Part shown: positions 38,127 to 47,758 of the stretch, one piece after another
Layout: each line of letters begins with the position of its first letter
Numbering within the stretch: the first letter of the stretch is position 1
Assembly: GCF_003702045.1 (NCBI RefSeq)
Contig: NZ_RBTP01000022.1
Coordinates: 124,001-188,000 of the forward strand
DNA: 64,000 nucleotides
Origin: Pseudomonas viridiflava
GTDB lineage: Bacteria > Pseudomonadota > Gammaproteobacteria > Pseudomonadales > Pseudomonadaceae
Reading direction: 5' to 3'
Position numbers and translations under genes: made by a program
Notes under the pieces: model-generated
Database searches by the model: none
Told to the model about the DNA's origin: nothing
Seen by the model: only the letters and a program-made list of their open reading frames with translations

Positions 38127-39503
38127 TCACATCTTTGGCATGCCGCCGCCGGGGAACATTCCACCCATGCCGCGCATCATTTTTGCCATTCCGCCCTTGG
38201 CGGAGAACTTCTTCATCATCTTCTGCATCTGCTTGTGCTGCTTGATCAGACGCCCGATGTCCTGAACCTGAGTCCCTGACCCCATCGAAATGCGGCGCTT
38301 GCGCGAGCCACTGATCAGATCGGGATCGCGACGCTCGGCCGGGGTCATCGAGTTGATGATGGCTTCCATCTGCTTGAACTGTTTCTCCGCTGCGCCCTGG
38401 GCATTGCCCATTTGCGACAGATTGACGCCACCGATGCTCGGCAGCTTGTCCATCAGGCCGCCAAGGCCGCCCATGTTCTTCATCTGTTGCAACTGATCAC
38501 GGAAGTCTTCGAGGTCGAAGCCCTTGCCCTTCTTCAGTTTCTTGGCCAGTTTGTCGGCCTTGTCCTTGTCGAGGGTCTGTTCGGCCTGCTCGATCAGGCT
38601 GAGCACGTCGCCCATGCCCAGGATGCGCGATGCGATACGGTCAGGGTGGAACGGCTCGAGCGCGTCGCTCTTTTCGCCCATACCGATGAACTTGATCGGC
38701 TTGCCGGTGATGGCACGCACCGACAGTGCAGCACCACCACGCGCGTCACCGTCGACCTTGGTGAGGATCACGCCGGTCAATGGCAGCGCATCGCCGAAGG
38801 CCTTGGCGGTATTGGCCGCATCCTGGCCGGTCATGGCGTCGACGACGAACAGCGTCTCGGCCGGCTTGACCGCCGCGTGCAGCGACTGGATCTCGCCCAT
38901 CATTTCGGCGTCGATGTGCAGACGGCCAGCGGTGTCGACGATCACCACGTCGATGAACTTCAGCTTCGCTTCTTTAATAGCGGCCTGCGCAATGTCCACA
39001 GGCTTCTGGCTGATGTCGGACGCAAAGAAGGTCACGCCGATGTCGTTGGCCAGGGTTTCAAGCTGCTTGATGGCGGCGGGACGGTACACGTCGACCGACA
39101 CCACCATCACGGTTTTCTTCTTGCGCTCTTTAAGGAAGCGCGCCAGCTTGCCGGCCGTGGTGGTCTTGCCCGCACCCTGCAGACCGGCCATCAGGACGAC
39201 GGCTGGCGGCGTGACGTTGAGGACCAGGTCCTCGTTGGCAGCGCCCATGAGGCTTTCGAGTTCGGCCTGAACGATCTTCACGAACGCCTGGCCCGGCGTC
39301 AGGCTGCGCGACACTTCGGTGCCGACTGCACGTTCCTTGACGTTGTTGACGAAGTCCTTCACCACTGGCAACGCGACGTCGGCTTCGAGCAAGGCCATAC
39401 GCACTTCGCGCAGGGTGTCCTTGATATTGTCCTCGTTCAGCTTGGCCTTGCCAGTTACATGGCGAAGCGTCTGCGAGAGGCGGTCTGTCAGATTTTCAAA
39501 CAT
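38127..39503 (-). CDS. ffh: Signal recognition particle protein Ffh
   Basis: GTPase that targets nascent membrane proteins to the SecYEG translocon, working with 4.5S RNA and FtsY. 458 residues from the ATG at 39503 (AAGGA six bases upstream): N domain, G domain with GLQGAGKTTTAGKLA, DVYRPAAIKQL, DTAGRLHID and TKVDGDARGG, then the methionine-rich M domain, whose tail is rich in Met and Gly (MMKKFSAKGGMAKMMRGMGG). Divergent from the CcsA-like gene; a TATAAT -10 is visible on the minus strand at about 39603-39608. Confidence 0.97.
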   Translation of the reverse strand: MFENLTDRLSQTLRHVTGKAKLNEDNIKDTLREVRMALLEADVALPVVKDFVNNVKERAVGTEVSRSLTPGQAFVKIVQAELESLMGAANEDLVLNVTPPAVVLMAGLQGAGKTTTAGKLARFLKERKKKTVMVVSVDVYRPAAIKQLETLANDIGVTFFASDISQKPVDIAQAAIKEAKLKFIDVVIVDTAGRLHIDAEMMGEIQSLHAAVKPAETLFVVDAMTGQDAANTAKAFGDALPLTGVILTKVDGDARGGAALSVRAITGKPIKFIGMGEKSDALEPFHPDRIASRILGMGDVLSLIEQAEQTLDKDKADKLAKKLKKGKGFDLEDFRDQLQQMKNMGGLGGLMDKLPSIGGVNLSQMGNAQGAAEKQFKQMEAIINSMTPAERRDPDLISGSRKRRISMGSGTQVQDIGRLIKQHKQMQKMMKKFSAKGGMAKMMRGMGGMFPGGGMPKM

Positions 39504-39716
39504 GCGCGATCCTTTCAGGCTCTCGTCGAACCCCGGTTGGTGCAGCCCGGCCCGTGGCGCAGAAATGGCGCTCGGCAAGCCTGCGGCTTTAGCAGGTGGC
39601 GGATTATAGCGAAGACTCCGCTGCACGGACACCACGCAGACTGCTTCTCTGGTCTTTCGTGATTTGCCGGTTCTATGCCAAACTCAGCGTCTTTTCAGGC
39701 CCGTCCATCAGGATCT

Positions 39717-40529
39717 ATGTCCCCTTTGCCACCCAGCCTGCTCCCAAGCCTCGCCGCCGCCAGTCTTTACGCCGCTGCGACCGTCTATCAGGGTCTTCGC
39801 CTGAGTCAGACCACCCGCCCCGACAAGCGGCTGCTCTGCCTGCTCGGCACGCTGGCCGTCATTGCCCACGCTATCGGCCTTTTCTCGCAACTGGCGCGCC
39901 CTGCCGGCCTTGGCCTGGACTTTTTCAATTCTGCCAGCCTGATCGCCGCCTCAGTCATCGTGGTGACCTTGATCGCCACAACACGCATCCCCGTGGAAAA
40001 CCTGCTGGTGCTGCTGTTTCCCTTGGGAATGGTCACTGTCCTGCTCGCTCAGTTCGCCCCCAGCGGCACCGTGCAACCGATCGAGGAAGAGCCGGGCATC
40101 CTCAGTCACATCCTGTTGTCGCTGCTGGCCTACGGGATGTTCACCATCGCCGCCTTTCAGTCTCTGCTGCTGTTGCTGCAGGACTACCAGCTCAAGCATA
40201 AGCAGCCAATGGGGCTGATCAAGAATTTCCCACCCCTGCAAACAATGGAAAGCCTGCTGTTCGGTTTTCTGTGGGCGGGCTGGACGCTGCTGTCGCTTTC
40301 GTTGATTTCCGGGTGGCTGTTTGTCGAGAACCTGTTCGCTCAGCATTTGGCGCACAAGACGTTGCTGGCCTGCCTGGCCTGGATCGTGTTCAGTGTGCTG
40401 CTGTGGGGCCGCACCCGTCTCGGCTGGCGCGGACACAAAGCCATCCGCTGGACGCTGGGTGGCTTCTGGCTGCTGATGCTGGCCTATTTCGGCAGCAAGC
40501 TGGTACGCGAATTCATCCTGCATATCTGA
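39717..40529 (+). CDS. Cytochrome c assembly (CcsA/YpjD-type) inner-membrane protein
   Basis: A 270-residue polytopic membrane protein with about eight hydrophobic helices, of the CcsA/YpjD family related to haem handling for cytochrome c. The start ATG at 39717 has AGGA six bases before it. Helix content is clear (LLCLLGTLAVIAHAIGLFSQ; ILSHILLSLLAYGMFTIAAF; TLLSLSLISGWLFVENLF). The gene always sits beside ffh in Pseudomonas and is followed after 12 bases by the CNNM/CorC gene, so the two are probably co-transcribed. The exact role of this branch is not established. Confidence 0.8.
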   Translation: MSPLPPSLLPSLAAASLYAAATVYQGLRLSQTTRPDKRLLCLLGTLAVIAHAIGLFSQLARPAGLGLDFFNSASLIAASVIVVTLIATTRIPVENLLVLLFPLGMVTVLLAQFAPSGTVQPIEEEPGILSHILLSLLAYGMFTIAAFQSLLLLLQDYQLKHKQPMGLIKNFPPLQTMESLLFGFLWAGWTLLSLSLISGWLFVENLFAQHLAHKTLLACLAWIVFSVLLWGRTRLGWRGHKAIRWTLGGFWLLMLAYFGSKLVREFILHI

Positions 40530-40541
40530 CGGGCGACGATC

Positions 40542-41786
40542 ATGGATAACCTGCCCATCGCCCCGCTGCTTGGCGTTCTGGCGCTATTGATACTCTGGTC
40601 CGGGCTGTTTACAGCCGTTGAAACCGCCCACCAGCAGCTCAAGATTCTGCGCGCCGGCAGCCGTCCTGGCGACAAGGCCTTTCCTGAACTGGCCTTCAAT
40701 CTCAATAACCTGATCCTCAGCAACACGCTGATCAAGGTGTTGATCACCGTCATCGCCACGCTGATCGCCGCCGATTATTGGTTCTACAACGGCCCGACCG
40801 TGGCGTGGCTGGGCACGGCTGGTGTAATGCTGGTGTTTGCAGAGTTCATGCCCCGCCGCCTGGCTGGACGCTACCCCGTTTCGACATTGCACCTGGGTAA
40901 CGGGATTCTGCGCATACCGATGAAAATCGTCTGGCCGCTGACCTGGGTGTTTAATGTCATCGCCAAAACCCTGCTGCGCCCGTTCCTCAAAGGCAACGTT
41001 CAGGATCCTGGTCGGGTGTTCGATGAAGAAGCGCAAAAATCCGCACGCCACGATGGTGTTCAGGAACATTACCCACGCGCCAACGTACTGTCGGGTATCC
41101 ATGCGCTGGAAAGCATTACCGTCAATGACATCCTGATTCCGCGCAGCGAAGTGGACGGGGTGAACCTCGACGACTCTATCGAGCTGATCATCGAGCGCCT
41201 GATCATTTCCCGCCATACGCGACTGCCGGTGTTTCACAACGACATCAATCAGGTGCAGGGCGTGATCAACACCCGGGACATCAGCCATTTGCTGCCCAAA
41301 GGCACGCTGACAAAGGAGCAATTGCTGTCGGTCTGCTACGAACCCTACTTCGTGCCTGAAAGCACCCCCCTGCAACTGCAACTGCTCAACTTCCACAAGC
41401 AGCAACGTCGCTTGGGCGTGGTGGTCGATGAGTACGGCGAAGTGCTGGGCATTGTGACGCTTGAGGACATTCTGGAAGAAATCGTCGGCGAGTTCGAAAG
41501 CGAACAGGCGCTCGACAATCCGCATGTGAAACGCCAGGAAGACGGACGTCTTGAGGTAGAAGGCGCCGCCTCCATCCGCGACCTCAACAAGAGCCTGGGC
41601 TGGCACCTGCCGTCGGACGGTCCGAAAACCCTGAACGGCCTGGTGACGGAAGCACTGGAAACCATTCCTGAAGCGCCGGTCTGCCTGAAGATCGGCCCAT
41701 ACCGACTGGAAATTCTGGAAACCGAAGACAACCGCGTCACTCGCGTCGCCATGTGGCAGAACGCACCGACACTGGTGTTCAAGTAA
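40542..41786 (+). CDS. CNNM/CorC-family (DUF21-CBS) membrane transporter
   Basis: A 414-residue protein of the YfjD/CorB type, thought to move or regulate Mg2+ and Co2+. N-terminal DUF21 membrane domain of about three or four helices (PLLGVLALLILWSGLFTAVE), a CBS pair (about 190-320; MINTRDISHLL-like region, RRLGVVVDEYGEVLGIVTLEDILEEIVGE) and a C-terminal CorC_HlyC domain (GAASIRDLNKSLGW; GPYRLEILETEDNRV). It follows the CcsA-like gene by 12 bases. Confidence 0.88.
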   Translation: MDNLPIAPLLGVLALLILWSGLFTAVETAHQQLKILRAGSRPGDKAFPELAFNLNNLILSNTLIKVLITVIATLIAADYWFYNGPTVAWLGTAGVMLVFAEFMPRRLAGRYPVSTLHLGNGILRIPMKIVWPLTWVFNVIAKTLLRPFLKGNVQDPGRVFDEEAQKSARHDGVQEHYPRANVLSGIHALESITVNDILIPRSEVDGVNLDDSIELIIERLIISRHTRLPVFHNDINQVQGVINTRDISHLLPKGTLTKEQLLSVCYEPYFVPESTPLQLQLLNFHKQQRRLGVVVDEYGEVLGIVTLEDILEEIVGEFESEQALDNPHVKRQEDGRLEVEGAASIRDLNKSLGWHLPSDGPKTLNGLVTEALETIPEAPVCLKIGPYRLEILETEDNRVTRVAMWQNAPTLVFK

Positions 41787-41813
41787 GGATCGACCCCGGC
41801 GCTCTGTAAGCAC

Positions 41814-41843
41814 TTGTTTCTGAGCCGATCCGCTTCCTATAAT
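41814..41843 (+). promoter_or_regulatory. Candidate sigma-70 promoter of the MHS transporter gene
   Basis: TTGTTT (41814-41819), an 18-base spacer, and a consensus TATAAT (41838-41843). It stands about 240 bases before the transporter ATG, leaving a long leader that contains a 19-codon open frame. Confidence 0.5.
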
Positions 41844-41943
41844 CGAGACGCTTATCCAGCCCGACCCTCGTTGTGCTACCCGCACGCAAGACGAGTGGCC
41901 TGTAGCCTGAACGCCTCAGTCTTTTTGGCGCGCATTCTTACCC

Positions 41944-42003
41944 ATGAGTGCCGCCATTGCCCTCCCGCCCTACCGGGCTAAGCTGCTCAGCGCTGCGCCG
42001 TAA
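41944..42003 (+). CDS. Possible 19-residue upstream peptide
   Basis: ATG to TAA encodes MSAAIALPPYRAKLLSAAP, in the leader between the candidate promoter and the transporter start. No good ribosome binding site is seen. It is listed only because the leader is long and the frame is clean; it may not be translated. Confidence 0.2.
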   Translation: MSAAIALPPYRAKLLSAAP

Positions 42004-42083
42004 TGACGTAACCACCACAATAACGAAGACTTGCCGTCACGCAGGCCATGCGGACAGGCAGGACGACCGTCGGGGATAACCGC

Positions 42084-43403
42084 ATGACCAGCACCTCTAC
42101 CGCTCATGAAGACGTCGCCCAAGCACCGCCAGCGAACTCTGCGACCCGCGTCGCGACGGCCAGTTTCATAGGCACCGCTATCGAGTTCTACGATTTTTAC
42201 GTCTATGCCACCGCCGCAGCGCTGGTGATCGGCCCGGTGTTTTTTCCCCAGACATCCGGCACCGCACAGATGCTGTCGTCTTTTCTGACCTTCGGCATCG
42301 CCTTCCTGGCACGCCCGCTGGGCTCGGCGCTGTTCGGCCACTTTGGCGACCGCATCGGCCGTAAATCGACACTCGTTGCCTCGCTGCTGCTGATGGGCAT
42401 CTGCACCACGTTGATTGGCGTGTTGCCCGGCTACGCAACCATAGGCGCATGGGCACCGATCCTGCTCTGCGTGCTGCGATTCGGACAGGGGCTCGGACTG
42501 GGAGGTGAATGGGGTGGCGCTGCGCTGCTGGCGACCGAGAACGCACCCAAAGGCAAGCGCGCCTGGTTTGGCATGTTCCCGCAGTTAGGCCCCTCCATTG
42601 GCTTTCTGGCGGCCAACGGCCTGTTCCTGACACTGGCCATGACGCTGAGCGATGATCAGTTCCGCGCCTGGGGATGGCGAATTCCGTTTCTGCTTAGCGC
42701 CTTGCTGGTCATGGTAGGGCTGTATGTGCGCCTGAAACTGGAAGAAACCCCGGTTTTCGCCAAGGCAATGGCGCGCCATGAGCGGGTGAGAATGCCGATC
42801 GTCGAAACCTTCCGCGATCACTGGAAACCCATGCTGCTGGGCGCTGCGTCGATGGTGGTGTGCTATGCGCTGTTCTATATCTCGACCGTATTTTCACTGA
42901 GCTATGGCGTGTCGACGCTGGGCTACACGCGAGAAACCTTTCTGGGGCTGCTGTGCTTTGCTGTCCTATTCATGGCGGCAGCCACGCCACTGGCGGCGCT
43001 GGCGAGTGATCGTTACGGACGCAAGCCGGTCTTGCTGGTCGGTGGCGTGCTGGCGATTCTATCGGGTTTCGCAATGGAGCCGCTGCTGACCCACGGCACG
43101 ACGTGGGGAGTGGCTTTGTTCCTGTGTATCGAGCTGTTCCTGATGGGCATCACCTTTGCACCGATGGGCGCATTGCTGCCTGAGCTGTTTCCTACGCAAG
43201 TGCGTTATACCGGCGCATCGGCCGCCTATAACCTGGGGGGAATCGTCGGTGCTTCGGTTGCCCCCTTCTTCGCGCAGAAACTGGTAGCGATGGGCGGCTT
43301 GAGCTGGGTGGGCGGATATGTGTCGGCTGCGGCGCTGATCAGCGTGCTGGCGGTGCTGTGCCTGAAAGAGACGCGCAACGAGGATTTGAATAGAGTCGCG
43401 TGA
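42084..43403 (+). CDS. MFS transporter of the metabolite:H+ symporter (MHS) family
   Basis: Proton symporter of 439 residues with 12 predicted helices, related to ShiA, ProP and KgtP. Typical features are SFIGTAIEFYDFYVYATAAAL, the MFS loop GHFGDRIGRKS, and RFGQGLGLGGEWGGAALLATE. The substrate cannot be read from sequence. The chosen ATG at 42084 follows GGGGATAA; an earlier GTG-type start at 42048 is possible. Followed by a REP pair. Confidence 0.88.
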   Translation: MTSTSTAHEDVAQAPPANSATRVATASFIGTAIEFYDFYVYATAAALVIGPVFFPQTSGTAQMLSSFLTFGIAFLARPLGSALFGHFGDRIGRKSTLVASLLLMGICTTLIGVLPGYATIGAWAPILLCVLRFGQGLGLGGEWGGAALLATENAPKGKRAWFGMFPQLGPSIGFLAANGLFLTLAMTLSDDQFRAWGWRIPFLLSALLVMVGLYVRLKLEETPVFAKAMARHERVRMPIVETFRDHWKPMLLGAASMVVCYALFYISTVFSLSYGVSTLGYTRETFLGLLCFAVLFMAAATPLAALASDRYGRKPVLLVGGVLAILSGFAMEPLLTHGTTWGVALFLCIELFLMGITFAPMGALLPELFPTQVRYTGASAAYNLGGIVGASVAPFFAQKLVAMGGLSWVGGYVSAAALISVLAVLCLKETRNEDLNRVA

Positions 43404-43412
43404 GCGCAACAC

Positions 43413-43504
43413 TGCGGGAGTGAGCTTGCTCACGATAGGCCGGTACATTCGCTAACGTAATGGCGTCTGTTACCTGGCCTCCGCAAGCAAGCCCGCGCCC
43501 ACAG
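43413..43504. repeat. REP pair (REPIN)
   Basis: TGCGGGAGTGAGCTTGCTCACG at 43413 and, inverted, GCAAGCAAGCCCGCGCCCACAG ending at 43504. Both match the GGGAGCGGGCTTGCTCGC-type REP of Pseudomonas, in the head-to-head arrangement of a REPIN mobilised by RAYT transposases. It sits between the convergent MHS transporter gene and purT. Confidence 0.75.
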
Positions 43505-43525
43505 GAGCGCTGGACTTGCGCTTTC

Positions 43526-44707
43526 TTACAACTGGACTTTGACCGCCTGGGAGGCGCGGGTGGCTTTGGCCCGGGCGGTTTCGATGGACTCGTCACGCGC
43601 CAGGGCAACACCCATGCGACGCTGGCCATTGACTTCGGGCTTACCGAACAGACGCAAGGCAGTGTCCGGCTCAGCCAGAGCGGCACCAAGGTTGGAGAAC
43701 GCGGTTTGGGTCGACTGACCTTCAACCAGAATAACCGCCGACGCCGATGGGCCAAACTGGCGAATCAGCGGAACCGGCAGGCCCAGAATGGCGCGGGCGT
43801 GCAAGGCGAATTGCGACAGATCCTGAGAAATCAGCGTCACCAGACCGGTGTCATGCGGACGTGGCGAGACTTCGCTGAACCACACTTGATCGCCCTTGAT
43901 GAACAGCTCGACGCCAAATATCCCGCGACCACCCAATGCCTCGGTCACAGCCTTGGCCACGCGCTCGGACTCTGCCAGCGCTGCCGGGCTCATGGCCTGT
44001 GGCTGCCAGGATTCCTGGTAATCGCCTTTCTCCTGACGATGGCCAACCGGTGCGCAGAATGTTGTGCCGCCCACATGGCGCACGGTCAGCAGGGTGATTT
44101 CGTAATCGAAGTCTATGAAGCCCTCGACGATGACCCGGCCTTTACCGGCACGGCCGCCTTCTTGAGCGTAATCCCAAGCCTTCTGGACGTCATCGTTGCT
44201 CTTGAGCAGGCTTTGGCCCTTGCCCGACGAACTCATGACCGGCTTCACCACGCACGGAAAACCCAGATCCTCGACCGCTTTGCTGTACGCCTCGAAGGTG
44301 TCGGCAAAGTGGTAAGGCGAGGTTGGCAGCTTCAACTCTTCGGCAGCCAGACGACGGATGCCTTCACGGTTCATGGTCAATTGGGCAGCGCGGGCGGTCG
44401 GAATGACAGTGAAGCCTTCGGCCTCCAGTTCGACCAGCGTGGCGGTGGCGATGGCTTCGATTTCCGGAACGATGAAGTGTGGCTTTTCTGCCTCGATAAT
44501 CGCGCGCAAGGCATCACCATCGAGCATGTTGACCACGTGGCTGCGGTGAGCCACCTGCATGGCGGGCGCGTTCGCATAACGGTCAACAGCGATCACTTCG
44601 ACGCCCAGGCGTTGCAGCTCGATCACGACTTCCTTGCCCAGCTCGCCGCTGCCGCAGAAGAGTACACGCGTCGCGGTGGGCGACAGTGGAGTTCCGATTT
44701 GAGTCAT
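43526..44707 (-). CDS. purT: Formate-dependent phosphoribosylglycinamide formyltransferase 2
   Basis: ATP-grasp enzyme making formyl-GAR from GAR, formate and ATP in purine synthesis, an alternative to PurN. 393 residues, normal length, with [19 protein letters not shown], the ATP-grasp region ([20 protein letters not shown]), [20 protein letters not shown] and [14 protein letters not shown]. Single gene; the next minus-strand gene upstream is the VUT family protein, about 100 bases away. Confidence 0.95.
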   Translation of the reverse strand: MTQIGTPLSPTATRVLFCGSGELGKEVVIELQRLGVEVIAVDRYANAPAMQVAHRSHVVNMLDGDALRAIIEAEKPHFIVPEIEAIATATLVELEAEGFTVIPTARAAQLTMNREGIRRLAAEELKLPTSPYHFADTFEAYSKAVEDLGFPCVVKPVMSSSGKGQSLLKSNDDVQKAWDYAQEGGRAGKGRVIVEGFIDFDYEITLLTVRHVGGTTFCAPVGHRQEKGDYQESWQPQAMSPAALAESERVAKAVTEALGGRGIFGVELFIKGDQVWFSEVSPRPHDTGLVTLISQDLSQFALHARAILGLPVPLIRQFGPSASAVILVEGQSTQTAFSNLGAALAEPDTALRLFGKPEVNGQRRMGVALARDESIETARAKATRASQAVKVQL

Positions 44708-44810
44708 CTCAGGTCCTCGTGGAGCAGATATCGAGGTCAGCCCGCCGTGTGCGAGCGACCGCTGTGGAGAAAGGCGCGCAATTTACCATGAAGCCCCGGC
44801 AAATGGGGGC

Positions 44811-45278
44811 TCAACCCGGACAAGCGTTATTGCTCGCACGCCAGGCCATGATCATCCAGACGGCGGTCACACCGGCAAACTTGGAGAGCAACGCGGTCAG
44901 AATCACGGGGGTTGTCAGGGCGTCGATCATGCCGAAGAAGATGAAGGTGTCCAGCGGGATACTCAGCGCCGAGCTGATCCACAAACGGTCGCGCAGCGGA
45001 CGCTTTGTAATGCTGAACACCAGCCAGTCGATGCACTCGGACACCGCGAACGCCGTGGCGCTGGCAAGCGCAATGGTGGGATCGCTGGTGACATAGGACA
45101 GCACCAGCGCAGCCAGCATGGCGAGAATCGCGCCGTGGCCGAAACGAATCTGCACCATGTCGCGCAGCACAAACACCAGCCCGCCCCAAGCCGACCAGAT
45201 GATGTCCAGATGCGGCGCACTGGAAAACGCGAAGTTGATCAGCACGACGCTGCCGATGTAGGCAATCAGAAAAAGCAT
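44811..45278 (-). CDS. VUT family (queuosine-precursor-transporter-like) membrane protein
   Basis: A 155-residue membrane protein of the Vut_1 family with about five hydrophobic helices (MLFLIAYIGSVVLINFAF; AILAMLAALVLSYVTS; FIFFGMIDALTTPVILTALL). Family members include queuosine-precursor importers (YhhQ), and ATAFAVSECIDWLVFS is the typical core. Substrate not assignable. The start at 45278 fits the family; an open frame to 45398 is not supported. Confidence 0.75.
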   Translation of the reverse strand: MLFLIAYIGSVVLINFAFSSAPHLDIIWSAWGGLVFVLRDMVQIRFGHGAILAMLAALVLSYVTSDPTIALASATAFAVSECIDWLVFSITKRPLRDRLWISSALSIPLDTFIFFGMIDALTTPVILTALLSKFAGVTAVWMIMAWRASNNACPG

Positions 45279-45614
45279 GGCGGTACGGCTGCCTGGAAAA
45301 ATGGGGGGGTTATGGTAGCAGCAGGGAAAGCTGGGGTGGGAGCGGTAGTAGCGCTGCAGGCTCATGATAAGAAGCGGATCCGCTGGAGGGCACATCACAC
45401 ACCTAAGGTTTCGAGCATGCTTCTACCCGCAGGGCATGGAGCTTTCGGGGATTACAACGGCAGCAATGGAGCACGCAGCGGCCCTGGGTTTGGTCTGAAG
45501 CACCGCAGCTGGAGGTCTTGCTGCCGGTTCCAGGCAGGCTGCGGACAAGCACGTTCCTACGTATGGCGCCAGAACGCAACGGGTCTTCCAGCAGGTGCGT
45601 CTACCCGTACTATT
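45279..45614. other. 336-base gap with no recognised gene
   Basis: No open frame with convincing protein features and no RNA family recognised. It contains the short G run GGGGGGG at about 45304-45310 and is otherwise of normal GC content. It must hold the promoter of the VUT gene and the end of the DUF1289 transcript. Confidence 0.5.
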
Positions 45615-45827
45615 TCACCCCTTCACCGTCCACATCATCCCGCTGGCCCTGGCCCGGTCATCGCACAGACCCAGCACAACGCGACGCTCGTCATTGCTCA
45701 TGCGACTCCAGCGAGTAATTTCGCTGACGGTGCGCTGGCAGCCGGTACAGACGTCATCCTCGTCCAGTGCGCAAATGCTGACGCATGGGGACCGAACCGG
45801 CTTTTCAACGATCGACTCACTACTCAT
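45615..45827 (-). CDS. DUF1289 domain-containing protein
   Basis: A 70-residue cysteine-rich protein. The pattern [21 protein letters not shown] has four cysteines that could hold a metal, followed by the family helix [17 protein letters not shown]. Function unknown. Its start overlaps the end of the carbonic-anhydrase-like gene by four bases, so the two are translated together. Confidence 0.82.
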   Translation of the reverse strand: MSSESIVEKPVRSPCVSICALDEDDVCTGCQRTVSEITRWSRMSNDERRVVLGLCDDRARASGMMWTVKG

Positions 45828-46351
45828 GACTGTTCCTGCACCGCCAGGTCACGTGCATAACGCTGGGCGTTGTGCACGTAGTGCGCAGCGCCAGCTTCCA
45901 GCATCTTTTTTTGCACATCAGTCAATTCGCGAACCACTTTGCCAGGTGAGCCCATTACCAGCGACCCATCAGGGATGACTTTGCCTTCGCCAATCAGCGA
46001 GTTGGCGCCAATGATGCAGTATTTCCCGATCTTCGCCCCATTGAGAATAACCGCATTGATGCCGATCAGGCTGTAATCGTCAACGCTGCAGCCATGCAGC
46101 ATGGCGTTATGCCCTATGGTCACGCCTTTGCCGATGTTAAGCGGCGAGCCCATGTCGGTGTGCATGACCGTCCCGTCCTGCACGTTGCTGTTCTCACCAA
46201 TATGAATCAGCTCGTTGTCGCCGCGCAGCACGGCGTTGAACCAGACGCTGGACCCTGCTTCCAGCCTGACCTTGCCAATCAAGACCGCATTGGGCGCAAC
46301 CCAGCTTTGCGAGTCGGTGTGGACACGGGCGTCTGCCAAGCGGTATTTCAT
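45824..46351 (-). CDS. Gamma-class carbonic anhydrase-like protein (left-handed beta-helix)
   Basis: A hexapeptide-repeat protein of 175 residues of the YrdA/CaiE type, probably a zinc-binding trimer. Repeats run from [20 protein letters not shown] to [15 protein letters not shown]; possible metal-ligand histidines are in VMHTDMG and [13 protein letters not shown]-terminal helix follows. GAGGA stands seven bases before the ATG at 46351. Whether it hydrates CO2 is uncertain for this group. Confidence 0.88.
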   Translation of the reverse strand: MKYRLADARVHTDSQSWVAPNAVLIGKVRLEAGSSVWFNAVLRGDNELIHIGENSNVQDGTVMHTDMGSPLNIGKGVTIGHNAMLHGCSVDDYSLIGINAVILNGAKIGKYCIIGANSLIGEGKVIPDGSLVMGSPGKVVRELTDVQKKMLEAGAAHYVHNAQRYARDLAVQEQS

Positions 46352-46408
46352 AAGATTTCCTCAGGCTGGCCGTGCTAATGGGCAGGGCTCTCTAGAATGA
46401 CAGTGCGC

Positions 46409-47005
46409 TCAGCGTGCCGATCGTTCGGGCGGATGGTGCAGGCTGATGCCCGTGCCGTACATCACGTTGACCAATTCGACAATCATGATCGCGGTCAGCC
46501 CCCAGATCTTGTACTCGCCATAACGATAGCTCGGGACGTACCAACTGCGGCCTTCGTAATCAATGCGATGGGTGTGTTCACGGGTGTCCTGACGAAAGAA
46601 CTCCAGCGGCACACTGAACACGGCAGCGATCTCGCCATCGTTGGGCCGGTACTCGACAAAATCGGGGATTACGCCCACGTAGGGCGTGACCTTGATGCCG
46701 TGCTTGGAAATAAGCGGGCTCAACGGACCAACGATTTCCACCAGCCCCGGCGGCAAGCCAATTTCCTCCTCAGCCTCGCGCAGCGCCGTGAAAACAAGGT
46801 CCGGATCTTCAGGGTCTCTGCGCCCACCTGGGAAAGCAACTTCGCCGCCATGCGTTGAAAGCCCACTGGCGCGCAGCGTCAGGATCAACTCCGGCTCGTC
46901 ACTGCGCGTGACAGGCACCAGCACTGCGGCCTCGGGGAAGGCGCGATCCGTCTCAAGGGTCTCTGGCGTATGACTGACTACACGGCGAAGTAGCTCATCC
47001 AGCAT
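46409..47005 (-). CDS. NUDIX hydrolase, CoA pyrophosphatase type
   Basis: A 198-residue NUDIX enzyme resembling NudL/YeaB, which cleaves CoA to phosphopantetheine and adenosine diphosphate. The NUDIX box is intact (GGRRDPEDPDLVFTALREAEEEIGLP, signature GX5EX7REUXEEXGU), with the upstream UPF0035-like stretch LRASGLSTHGGEVAFPGGR. It lies 57 bases upstream of the carbonic-anhydrase-like gene on the same strand. Confidence 0.88.
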   Translation of the reverse strand: MLDELLRRVVSHTPETLETDRAFPEAAVLVPVTRSDEPELILTLRASGLSTHGGEVAFPGGRRDPEDPDLVFTALREAEEEIGLPPGLVEIVGPLSPLISKHGIKVTPYVGVIPDFVEYRPNDGEIAAVFSVPLEFFRQDTREHTHRIDYEGRSWYVPSYRYGEYKIWGLTAIMIVELVNVMYGTGISLHHPPERSAR

Positions 47006-47156
47006 GGGAAATCTCGATCTGTTGCTTGTCTGGCATCATGCACCAAAGCAGCGATGCGCCCAACCCCCTTGTAGGACAAGTCGTCCCACATAGACCCTTG
47101 CTCATCGACGACGGGACGGGCCAAGATAGCGCCTGCATTCACTAACGACCGACACC

Positions 47157-47708
47157 ATGAATTTTTGCAGCCAGTGTGGCAATCCCGTTATCCAGCGCAT
47201 CCCTGAAGGCGACAGTCGCCTGAGGTATGTCTGCGAGCAGTGCCACACCATCCATTATCAGAACCCCAACATCGTCGCTGGCTGCCTGGTGACGCTGGGC
47301 GACAAGGTGCTGCTGTGTCGTCGCGCCATTGAACCTCGCCGGGGGTTCTGGACGCTGCCCGCCGGCTTCATGGAAAACGGCGAAACCATCGAACAGGCCG
47401 CACGGCGCGAAACGGTCGAAGAAGCCTGCGCGACCCTGAGTGAACTGCATCTGTATTCGATAATCGACGTGCCGCACATCAATCAGGTGCATGTGTTCTA
47501 CCGCGCAGAAATGGCCACGGAAGATTTTGCTGCCGGTATCGAGAGCCTTGAAGTGCAATTATTCGAAGAAGCCGACATTCCGTGGCACGAACTGGCTTTC
47601 ATGACGGTCAGGCGTACCCTAGAATGCTTCTTCGCGGATCGGCGTCGGCAGGTTTACCCGGTTCATACCAGTGCACTCCCCCCGTCCCGCCCAATGCAGG
47701 TTTCTTAA
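47157..47708 (+). CDS. NUDIX hydrolase with N-terminal zinc ribbon
   Basis: A 183-residue NUDIX protein. The first 35 residues form a zinc ribbon (FCSQCGNPV, then VCEQCHTIHYQNP), as in NudC-like proteins. The NUDIX box follows (GFMENGETIEQAARRETVEEACATL), with an Ala in place of the usual Gly at the end of the box. Substrate unknown; such proteins often act on NADH or ADP-ribose-type compounds. Divergent from the CoA pyrophosphatase gene. Confidence 0.85.
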   Translation: MNFCSQCGNPVIQRIPEGDSRLRYVCEQCHTIHYQNPNIVAGCLVTLGDKVLLCRRAIEPRRGFWTLPAGFMENGETIEQAARRETVEEACATLSELHLYSIIDVPHINQVHVFYRAEMATEDFAAGIESLEVQLFEEADIPWHELAFMTVRRTLECFFADRRRQVYPVHTSALPPSRPMQVS

Positions 47709-47758
47709 TTCAGCTTCGCAATCGAGATTGGCTCTAGTGAGCTCTCAGGGAAATGGTA

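Noticed and set aside
45279..45614. Candidate housekeeping RNA (rnpB, tmRNA, 6S or 4.5S) in the gap
   Set aside because: None of the conserved ends or core motifs of these RNAs could be found on either strand, and the genomic context does not match.
19843..47135. A 13-base identity (AAGATAGCGCCTG) at 19843-19855 and 47123-47135
   Set aside because: Short, with no palindromic structure; probably chance or a worn fragment of an intergenic repeat.
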